A stretch of 12,985 nt of DNA from Desulfosarcina sp. GTDB lineage: Bacteria > Desulfobacterota > Desulfobacteria > Desulfobacterales > Desulfosarcinaceae. Positions 1 through 6,354 of this stretch are shown here, piece after piece. Numbering within the stretch: position 1 is the first letter of the stretch; the number at the start of each line of letters is the position of its first letter. The DNA is taken from the NCBI GenBank assembly GCA_030642405.1, contig DAOWNV010000046.1, positions 1 through 12,985 on the forward strand, read 5' to 3'. Made by a program: the position numbers and the translations under genes. The notes below the pieces were generated by a model, which had not been told where the DNA came from, ran no database searches, and was given only the letters and a program-made list of their open reading frames with translations.

Positions 1-66
1 GGCAGGAATGAATAAGAACCCGATCAGCAGCGCACCTGCAATGCAATTGAATTTTAGACTGATCAC
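1..66 (-). CDS. possible N-terminus of an exported protein (partial)
   Basis: Reading the minus strand from a GTG at 66-64 gives 22 open codons running off the left edge of the window. They have the shape of a signal peptide: a short polar start with one lysine, then a hydrophobic stretch (IAGALLIGFLFIPA). An in-frame TGA lies two codons upstream of the GTG, so this would be the true start. The ribosome binding site is weak (GGAT about 10 bases upstream). Only the signal-like segment is visible, so no function can be given. It could equally be a chance open frame. Confidence 0.33.
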   Translation of the reverse strand, partial: MISLKFNCIAGALLIGFLFIPA

Positions 67-365
67 AACTCAAATCCGGTTATCATAATTATCAGGCATC
101 GATAGATCGGGGGGCAATTCAATTTAAATATGCCATAATAAAGTTGTAATGAGACGGACTTATATTTTTTTGTGAACGTCTATTCCACAACAAACAGGAT
201 GAACAACTTGAATAAATGTGGTATCTAACTTTTGGGTCGTAGCTATTCCTCATAATTTTGTTTTGTTTTTTAAAATGTAATGGTTACTACCATTTTTTCA
301 ACGTTGCAAGTATTTCATGCTTTGTTTTACCCGCAAGACATGGGGGTTATTAAAAGGACGGAAAA
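67..365. other. AT-rich intergenic region upstream of the DUF554 gene
   Basis: No gene is visible in these 299 bases, which are clearly more AT-rich than the flanking genes. Two dyads can be seen. One is nested: GTTGT (143-147) pairs with ACAAC (187-191), and inside it AGACG (152-156) pairs with CGTCT (177-181). The other is the hairpin at 279-294, listed separately. No convincing -35/-10 pair was found. If the minus-strand fragment at 1-66 is real, this is a divergent promoter region. Confidence 0.5.
279..298 (+). terminator. weak terminator-like hairpin in the DUF554 leader
   Basis: AATGGT (279-284) and ACCATT (289-294) form a perfect 6-bp stem with a 4-base loop. It runs straight into a T tract (295-298) on the plus strand. 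No plus-strand gene lies upstream in the window, so it would act either on a transcript entering from the left or as an attenuator ahead of the gene starting at 366. The stem is AT-rich and therefore weak. Confidence 0.3.
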
Positions 366-1055
366 ATGTTTGGAACCATCGTAAACGTTCTGGCAATCAT
401 TGCTGGAAGCCTTGTGGGTATCCTGTGCCGAGACGGCATACCTGAACGGTATAACAAAACCATCATCCATGCGATATCCCTTTCGGTGATTTTGATCGGC
501 ATATCAAGCGCCCTTAAAACAGACCGGATCCTGGTTGTGATTTTCAGCATGGCCATCGGCAGTGCCATGGGAGAGATGCTCAATATTGAATTGAAGCTGG
601 AGCAGCTTGGAAAATGGGTTGAAAATCGCCTGGGGGAAAAGGGCAGCGGCTTTACCCGAGGCTTTGTCACCGCCAGCCTGATTTTTTGTGTGGGGGCCAT
701 GGCCATTGTGGGGTCCATGGAGAGTGGTCTTTCCGGGAATCACCAGACCCTTTTCGCCAAATCAGTTTTAGATGGGGTAACCTCCATTATCTTCGCCTCG
801 ACGTTCGGGATTGGTGTTTTGTTTTCCGCCGTGTCCGTTCTGGTTTATCAGGGGACAATTACCCTTGGGGCATCCTTGATCAAACCGTTTTTGGTGCCTG
901 CCGTCGTGCAGCAGATGTCAGCTGTGGGTGGGCTTTTGATCTTTGCCATCGGTATAAACATGTTGGAGATGACCAAAATTAAAATTGGAAACATGCTGCC
1001 AGCAATTTTTATGCCGTTGCTGTACTACATACTCAAACAGATGCTGAAGATATAG
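366..1055 (+). CDS. DUF554 family integral membrane protein (YdfK/YqgA-like)
   Basis: The 229-residue protein is recognised as DUF554 by its opening (MFGTIVNVLAIIAGSLVG), the GIPERY segment near residue 24, and the charged stretch after residue 75 (LNIELKLEQLGKWVE) followed by a glycine-rich membrane segment around GAMAIVGSMESGL. About six hydrophobic segments span the membrane: roughly residues 3-20, 36-50, 55-72, 105-120, 140-165 and 185-200, with a further one at the C-terminus. The length is normal for the family. The start is supported by AAAAGGA about 8 bases upstream of the ATG. The family is conserved in bacteria but its substrate and role are not established. It stands alone, convergent with qmoC and separated from it by a terminator, so no link to the Qmo complex is implied. 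A small CCTT/AAGG hairpin with a T run (1065-1081) could end its transcript. Confidence 0.85.
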   Translation: MFGTIVNVLAIIAGSLVGILCRDGIPERYNKTIIHAISLSVILIGISSALKTDRILVVIFSMAIGSAMGEMLNIELKLEQLGKWVENRLGEKGSGFTRGFVTASLIFCVGAMAIVGSMESGLSGNHQTLFAKSVLDGVTSIIFASTFGIGVLFSAVSVLVYQGTITLGASLIKPFLVPAVVQQMSAVGGLLIFAIGINMLEMTKIKIGNMLPAIFMPLLYYILKQMLKI

Positions 1056-1141
1056 CGATTCCTCCCTTGACAAGGATTTTTACAGCCCGGGGTCGTCCTC
1101 CTTTACGGTACGCCACCACCTGCCATAATCAATCCAGATAT

Positions 1142-1171
1142 AAAAAAGGGGAGCCAAATGGCTCCCCTTTT
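1142..1171 (-). terminator. intrinsic terminator of the qmoABC operon
   Basis: A perfect 12-bp stem, 1144-1155 against 1160-1171 with core GGGGAGCC/GGCTCCCC and a 4-base loop, is followed on the minus strand by a run of six T (1147-1142, overlapping the stem base). It lies 27 bases after the qmoC stop codon, as expected for the end of the operon. The stem also has T's on its plus-strand side (1168-1171), so it may stop readthrough from the convergent DUF554 gene as well. Confidence 0.92.
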
Positions 1172-1197
1172 CACACCACCCCATATACTGCCATAAT

Positions 1198-2346
1198 TTA
1201 TTTGCGGCCGCTATACTCCTGATAGGCCATAGCCACCGTCCGATAGACGATGTGGGCCAGTTTTGAAAACGGCGTATAAGCAAACAGAACCCAAACGGAG
1301 AGCAGGTGAATAAAGTAAATGAAGGCGGACAGATCATACATGCCACCCAGGCGAAGCATCTCTGTCAGCATTCCGGTAACACCAAGGGTTAACACCAACC
1401 CCACAAGATACCAATCCCAGTAGCTGGAAATCTGGTCTTTCTTGGCCAACCTGTTTTTCAGCAATAGCAGTCCACCGAGAACCAGGGAAATACCGGCAAC
1501 GTTTCCCAACCATTTAATCGGATTGATCTGTTGGTAAGGGCCTTCGATGTGGAAAACCCATTCAGCTGCAAAAAAGCAATTGGTAACGACGAACAAACCA
1601 ATGAAGCCGAAGAGCACCATCATGTGGGCGGTGGTCCGTTCGTTGTTTTCACCGCACTCGTTAAACTTCCTATGCGTCATAATCGTAGGTACAATTTTAA
1701 TCAAGGCCTGAACGAACTCAGCCGGATCGACCTTTTCTTTATCGGTTTTTCCTTCGGCCAGGGCATTGGCATGCATGTCGACAAAAAAACGTTTCAAGCC
1801 CAGGGCAAAAACCGTTACGGCTCCCAAAAATGTGGGGATCATAATAATATCCACCAGGTAATTACTAATGTAATCGGCCTGCCACAGGTGGTCGCCGGTG
1901 GGATTGAGGTTGAGCCAGTCGATGCCCACAATTTTTAGCAGCATACCCAGCACGAGAAAAATCGCCGCAGGGATGGCCAACAGGATGGGCAGTTTTTTGG
2001 GATCGCTGACCATTTTAGCCAACGATTTGGGAGTCGCGTACTCTATTACCGTAGCTGCACGAATCGCGGCGAGAACATCGCCTGGCTGGGCGCCGCGGGG
2101 ACACAGGGTGGAACAATCGCCGCAGTTGTGACACAACCAGACATCGCCGTTGCCGATCAAGCGGTCTTTCAAGCCCCAAGAGGCTGCAATCATCTCTTTT
2201 CGGGGAAAGGGTTTGGTATCCGGGGAGATGGGACAGGCCACGGAACAGGTGGCACACTGGAAACACTTCTTAACATCCGCCCCCCCTAATCTGCTCACTT
2301 CTTCGATAAACCCAACATCGGGGTCAACCATATATGAATCCGCCAT
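1198..2346 (-). CDS. qmoC: quinone-interacting membrane-bound oxidoreductase subunit QmoC
   Basis: This is the membrane subunit of the Qmo complex, an HdrC-HdrE fusion-like protein that oxidises menaquinol and passes electrons toward QmoA/B and APS reductase. The 382 residues begin at the ATG at 2346, not further upstream, because AGGAGG lies at 2358-2353 with a 6-base spacer. The N-terminal domain holds two [4Fe-4S] motifs: C28, C31, C34, C38-P and C72, C75, C78, C82-P. A C-terminal NarI-type cytochrome b domain with about six membrane helices begins near residue 115. Histidines in THRKFNE, TTAHMMVLFG and YFIHLLSVW are candidate haem b ligands. It is last in the operon, 71 bases after qmoB, with a strong hairpin in that gap and a terminator after its stop. 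No qmoD-like gene follows. Confidence 0.95.
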   Translation of the reverse strand: MADSYMVDPDVGFIEEVSRLGGADVKKCFQCATCSVACPISPDTKPFPRKEMIAASWGLKDRLIGNGDVWLCHNCGDCSTLCPRGAQPGDVLAAIRAATVIEYATPKSLAKMVSDPKKLPILLAIPAAIFLVLGMLLKIVGIDWLNLNPTGDHLWQADYISNYLVDIIMIPTFLGAVTVFALGLKRFFVDMHANALAEGKTDKEKVDPAEFVQALIKIVPTIMTHRKFNECGENNERTTAHMMVLFGFIGLFVVTNCFFAAEWVFHIEGPYQQINPIKWLGNVAGISLVLGGLLLLKNRLAKKDQISSYWDWYLVGLVLTLGVTGMLTEMLRLGGMYDLSAFIYFIHLLSVWVLFAYTPFSKLAHIVYRTVAMAYQEYSGRK

Positions 2347-2377
2347 TGAAAACCTCCTCATTAGGCAAGATGAATAA

Positions 2378-2401
2378 GAAAGGCGGCGATCACCGCCTTT
2401 C
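2378..2401 (-). promoter_or_regulatory. intercistronic hairpin between qmoB and qmoC
   Basis: A perfect 9-bp inverted repeat (GAAAGGCGG, 2378-2386, and CCGCCTTTC, 2393-2401) with a 6-base loop fills the gap after the qmoB stop and before the qmoC ribosome binding site. On the minus strand it is followed by TTATT, too poor a T tract for an efficient terminator. It may be an RNA processing or stabilising element, or a partial terminator that tunes qmoC against qmoAB. The structure is directly visible; the role is inferred. Confidence 0.6.
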
Positions 2402-2417
2402 AATCGTATTCATTCAA

Positions 2418-4754
2418 TTAGAAACCCTTGAACGGGTTGGGTCCCAGAGCCTCGATAGATTCCACGAACTCATTGATGATCTGAGGAACCTTGTCGTAGT
2501 CATCGATAGCCACTTCAAACTGGGCCACACGCTCACTTTCCAATGCCAGGCTGGACAAAGCATCGCCGATTTTCTTCATACGAATATCGGCCAACTCGGA
2601 GCCTTTAACAAAATGGCACTGGTAATCGTCACCGTGTTTGCAGCCCAGTAGAAAGACACCGTCCATCCCCTGGGACAGGGCATCTTTGATCCAGATAACG
2701 TTCATGGATCCAAGACAACGGATGGGAATGATTCGAACATCCGCCGAGTAGCCCAACCGATTGAGACCGGCCATATCCAATGCGGGGTAAGCGTCGTTTT
2801 CGCAAACCAGCCCCAAAATACGCATTGGAGGTTCGGTGTAATCATCTTCGGACGGCACGTTTACTGCTTTGACCATGGAGCCGATGCTATCGATATTATA
2901 ATCGGCGAATCCAATGATACGTTCAGGGCATGCGCCCATGCAGGTCCCACAGCGGCGACACCTGGTGGGATTGGGTTTAGGCGTCCCTTTTTCATCATCG
3001 TCCAGTGCGCCAAAGGGACACTCTTCCGTACAGCGTTTGCACTGGGTGCAGCGCTGGAAGAAGAAATCCGGGAAGGTCATATCACCGGATCGCGGATGAA
3101 CGGAAACACCGCGGTTGACCGACTCTAGACACTGAATTGCCTTTAGTGCCGCACCCGATGCATCGTCCATGGACTCTTCCATCGTCATGGATCGGCGAAT
3201 GGCGCCGGCGGCATAAATACCTGTCCGCTGGGTTTCGTAGGGGAAGCAGATAAAGTTGGAGTCAACATAACCGTTAAACAGATCGATATCTCTGAAACCG
3301 GGTCCCTGACGATAGGCCAGGTTGACCACAGGATCGTCCTTGGTCACCGGAACCATACCGGCACCCAAAACAACCAGATCTGCTTTTACCTGGAGTTTTT
3401 CACCCAAAAGGGTGTTTTCGACATCAACGATCATGCCGTTGCCGTTTTTGCTCACCCCCATCACGGCGCCCTTGGTCATGAATATACCAGGATCCTGCTG
3501 AAGCCCCTTATAAAATAGCTCAGAGAACCCAGGCGTGCGCATGTGCTGGTAAAAAATGAAGGCCTTTCCGTCTGCATAATCTTCACGCACATACTTGGCC
3601 TGTTTTAAAGAAACCATGCTGGTTACCGCACCGGCATAGGCAAAGTCTTCGTCGGATTCATTTTTTCCGGGGCTCTGGACGAAAACCACGGATTTTGCCT
3701 CCTTGCCGTCCGAGGGACGAATGATCTTACCGACTTTGGCGAGCTCTTCGAACTGGTGGTTAGTGATGACGTCGGGAAGTTCTCCATATCCCAAGTGACT
3801 GTAGTCACCCTCGGAAAGATCATCCGGCCGCCACCCGGCTGCCAGAATCACGGCGCCGAACAGTTCCCCTTCCGGGTCGAGTTGAAGGATGTCATTTTTT
3901 CCCTCATTATAAGCCAGATACGCCTCACGCTGTTTTTCAACGTCAAGTTCCTTCCCGTTTTCATCCACCATCATCTCATCGGGCAACGGAAATGGTACGT
4001 CGAAAGGAAGCTTCTCACCGGGCTTTTTAAACGTCACTGTGAACTCACCAGGCTGTCCGGCAATACGTGCCACCTCGGTTTCCGTTTTTACGGCAATGTT
4101 GGGGTTGGCTTCCACTTCAGCAATTTTTTTTGCCACAACAGGTGAAATCAGTGCGTCGTAAGGTGCGGATACGGGAATCTGGCTTCTCACTTGGGCTGCA
4201 TAACCGCCCAAGGCTACAGTTTTTTCTATGATGGTAACATCGAAATCAGCCTTCGCTGCATCGAGAGCTGCAGACATACCGGTGATCCCACCACCCAGAA
4301 CCAGGATTCTTCTGGAGAGATTCTCAAGCTTGTACGGTTCGGGCAGATCAACTTTTTCAACGCGTATCATGCCCATGCGGATATAGTCTTCGGCCATCAT
4401 TTGAACGCGGTCGAAATTGTCCTCGTCCTCTTTTTCCTCTTCAGTCAGTGCGGGAAACTCACTACGGGGATGGGACCAGACAACACCCTCGCGCAGGTTG
4501 ACACGATCTACGATGCAGCCGTCGAAACGGAAAATATCGAAATTGACCCGACGGGAGCAGGCCGCCAGCACCATCGTGTTCGTACCGCCTGCAATATCTT
4601 TCTTTAAAAATTCAACCCCTTCCTTACCGCACAGAAAAGGATGGGTTTTTACAGGCACACCCTCTTCCTCAGGAATACCTCACAGGGCCTTCACATCGAG
4701 GGCCTCCCCGATGCCACAACCTTCGCAGATATATACACCAAACTTCTTATCCAT
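2418..4754 (-). CDS. qmoB: QmoB, HdrA/MvhD-like flavoprotein; predicted selenoprotein with in-frame TGA at codon 25
   Basis: QmoB is a cytoplasmic FAD/Fe-S subunit that relays electrons between QmoC and APS reductase. The ATG at 4754 has GGAGG at 4765-4761, 10 bases after the qmoA stop. The frame runs 778 residues with a single TGA at codon 25 (4680-4682), read here as selenocysteine. Domains: an HdrA-type N-terminal domain (about 1-135) with C10, C13, Sec25, C42, C66 and C80; an FAD-binding Rossmann motif GGGITG at 154-159; a double [4Fe-4S] ferredoxin starting at C569 (CTQCKRCTEECP, then CRRCGTCMGACP); and an MvhD-type domain (about 640-778) with cysteines in LVCEND, IRCLGS and LLGCKHGDDYQC. 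A gene caller that stops at TGA would start at the GTG at 4658 and lose 32 residues. That product would lack C10 and C13, which belong to the same fold. Alternatives are reinitiation at 4658, where AGGA lies 7 bases upstream, or a sequencing error. Confidence 0.93.
4643..4682 (-). promoter_or_regulatory. selenocysteine UGA codon and candidate bacterial SECIS in qmoB
   Basis: The TGA is at 4682-4680. Two hairpins directly downstream could serve as SECIS, and only one can form at a time. Option 1: GGGT (4662-4659) pairs with ACCC (4646-4643), with a 12-base loop opening with GT. The loop begins about 21 bases after the TGA, and a further GA-rich/T-rich arm can extend the stem. This fits the usual bacterial distance (about 16-37 bases) and the G at the start of the loop. 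Option 2: AGGTATTCCT (4680-4671) pairs with AGGGTGTGCCT (4663-4653) around loop GAGGAAG, with one bulged G and one T-T mismatch. It is stronger, but its loop is only about 10 bases from the codon. Pairings were worked out by eye; no folding energies were computed. Confidence 0.6.
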
Positions 4755-4764
4755 GGTTTACCTC

Positions 4765-6042
4765 CTACCTTTTCACCAGGGTTTGAATGGCTTTCAGGGC
4801 CATACCGGTCGCATTCTGGTTGGATGAAATCACGTCGGCCGGCTTGGTGGCGCAGCCGGCGGCAAACTGACCGCCTTTTTCAAAGTCGTTGATGAAAAAT
4901 CCATCATCATTGACCTTTAGGTCGGCAGGCAGCGGCGCGTTGACTGCAGTGGGCTGCATGCCCGTGGCCAAAACGGCCATTTCCACCGTCTGGTGAATTT
5001 TCTCTCCGGTAACCGCATTTTCGGCAACCACGGTGATATTCTTTGTCTCCGGATCTTCGCTGACTTCTGCTACTTTACCCTTGATAAAGATGACGTTCTT
5101 GTCTTCTTTGATCTTCTTGTAAAATTTTTCGTAGCGATCTCCGGGTGAACGGATGTCAATGTAGAAGATGTAAATCTTGGTGTCCGGATACTGCTCGCGG
5201 ATATAAGTGGCATGTTTCAAAGAGGCCATGCAGCAGATATAGGAACAATAGGGCAAGTGATTTTCATCACGGGAACCCGCACATTGCACGAAAGCCACGC
5301 TATCTGGTGCCTTGTCGTCGGAAGGCCGCTGAATTTTGCCCTGGGTGGGGCCGGATTTGGATGCCAAACGTTCGAGCATCATATTAGTAATGATGTTATC
5401 GTACTGGCCGAAACCAAGGTTGTCGATCCGGTGTGCATCATACGGTTCCCAACCGGTGGCCCAGACAATGGCGCCCACAGGCAATTTGACGGTTTTTGCC
5501 TGCATATCCAGATCCACCGCATCGTATTTGCATGCCTCTTTCACCTTTGTTGCATCTTCGGTCCCAATGATCTGGGGAGAAATAACGAATTTTGCCGGGA
5601 AAGCCATTTCAAAAGGCAGATAAACGCCTTTGGTTTTTCCCATGCCTAAATTAAATTCGTCTGTTACTTCCATGTCACAAGCTTCTATGCAGTCTCCGCA
5701 GCAGGTGCAGTTTTCGTTTACGTAACGGGGATTCATCTTCACACTGACTGTGTAGTTACCGGGTGCACCGCTAACCTTTTCCACCTCCGCCAGGGTGAAA
5801 ACCTTGATTCTCGGATTGTCTTTGATTCGCCGAAAGTTAATCTCCAATCCACAGGTCGGAGGGCATAGCTTGGGAAAATACTGATTCAGCTGTGCAACTC
5901 GTCCACCCAGATAAGGATTCTTTTCGACCAAAAACACCTCATACCCCACTTCTGCGGCCTCGATTGCCGTGGTCAGACCTGCACTACCGCCTCCGACCAC
6001 CATAATGCTTCCACTCGCAGGGGCTGCTTTGTTGTTTGTCAT
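4765..6042 (-). CDS. qmoA: quinone-interacting membrane-bound oxidoreductase subunit QmoA
   Basis: QmoA is an HdrA-like cytoplasmic flavoprotein of the Qmo complex, thought to contact APS reductase. The 425-residue protein has an N-terminal FAD-binding motif GGGSAG at 17-22 and the acidic end of the second strand at E40 (VEKNPYLGGR). A cysteine pair C60-PPT-C64 sits where HdrA binds its flavin-proximal cluster. A cysteine group C112, C114, C115, C118, C122 (NCTCCGDCIEAC) is of ferredoxin type, and more cysteines lie in FVQCAGSRD and YCSYICCM. The C-terminal segment FAAGCATKPADV is typical of the HdrA reductase fold. GGAGGG precedes the ATG by about 7 bases. It is first in qmoABC, after a spacer with a terminator, so it probably has its own promoter. 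Unlike QmoB it contains no TGA. Confidence 0.95.
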   Translation of the reverse strand: MTNNKAAPASGSIMVVGGGSAGLTTAIEAAEVGYEVFLVEKNPYLGGRVAQLNQYFPKLCPPTCGLEINFRRIKDNPRIKVFTLAEVEKVSGAPGNYTVSVKMNPRYVNENCTCCGDCIEACDMEVTDEFNLGMGKTKGVYLPFEMAFPAKFVISPQIIGTEDATKVKEACKYDAVDLDMQAKTVKLPVGAIVWATGWEPYDAHRIDNLGFGQYDNIITNMMLERLASKSGPTQGKIQRPSDDKAPDSVAFVQCAGSRDENHLPYCSYICCMASLKHATYIREQYPDTKIYIFYIDIRSPGDRYEKFYKKIKEDKNVIFIKGKVAEVSEDPETKNITVVAENAVTGEKIHQTVEMAVLATGMQPTAVNAPLPADLKVNDDGFFINDFEKGGQFAAGCATKPADVISSNQNATGMALKAIQTLVKR

Positions 6043-6149
6043 GCTATCCCTCCGTGCATCAACGTTTCTAAAAAGTCATGAATACAAATGGTTGTCTAAA
6101 TTCCATCGATTTCGGGCAATACCCTTTTTTTAAAACGGGAAACGGGGAA

Positions 6150-6177
6150 CTGGAAACCGATACCATTCGGTCTCCAG
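6150..6177 (-). promoter_or_regulatory. hairpin in the qmoABC leader
   Basis: The arms CTGGAAACCGA (6150-6160) and TCGGTCTCCAG (6167-6177) pair at 10 of 11 positions around a 6-base loop. On the minus strand the hairpin lies 108-135 bases upstream of the qmoA start. It has no T tract directly after it, so it is not an ordinary terminator. It could be a leader structure or a protein-binding dyad. No known riboswitch was recognised. Confidence 0.45.
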
Positions 6178-6277
6178 ATGCCGGTTTCGCGCTCCAATGA
6201 AGCCAGCATCTTTTCCGGGTACATTAATCCCGGATGGGTACTACCCGAAAACTATAACGAAAGCCTTCGGGTCAGTA

Positions 6278-6313
6278 ATAAAAACCTCCAGGCGCCGCAA
6301 AGGCACCTGGAGG
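6278..6313 (-). terminator. intrinsic terminator downstream of aprA
   Basis: CCTCCAGGCGCC (6285-6296) pairs with GGCACCTGGAGG (6302-6313) at 11 of 12 positions around a 5-base loop. On the minus strand the stem is followed by TTTTTATT (6284-6277). It begins 41 bases after the aprA stop codon. It should end most aprBA transcripts before qmoABC, which would allow APS reductase to be made in excess of the Qmo complex. Confidence 0.85.
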
Positions 6314-6354
6314 CGTGTTGCTATTCGACTAAAAAAACATCCGTCGACATTTCA

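Larger units (their letters stand above)
6043..6354 (-). other. structured aprA-qmoA intergenic spacer
   Basis: No gene is seen in these 312 bases. It is unusually rich in inverted repeats. The aprA terminator (6285-6313) comes first in transcription order. Then come ACCCGAA/TTCGGGT (6243-6249 and 6266-6272, 16-base loop), TCCGGG/CCCGGA (6214-6219 and 6229-6234), and AGATGCCGG/CCAGCATCT (6176-6184 and 6203-6211, one mismatch). The last is an 11-bp stem with one mismatch (6150-6160 and 6167-6177). The 6176 and 6150 stems overlap by two bases. The part downstream of the terminator must supply the qmoA promoter or leader, but I could not identify a convincing -35/-10 pair. Confidence 0.6.

Noticed and set aside
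2347..2403. Longer N-terminus for QmoC starting at 2403
   Set aside because: It would translate through the intercistronic hairpin and the AGGAGG at 2358-2353; the ATG at 2346 has ideal spacing and gives the usual QmoC N-terminus.
2418..4658. qmoB as a 746-residue protein starting at GTG 4658
   Set aside because: It would leave the strong ribosome binding site and ATG at 4754 unexplained and remove C10 and C13 of the N-terminal domain; kept only as a possible reinitiation product.
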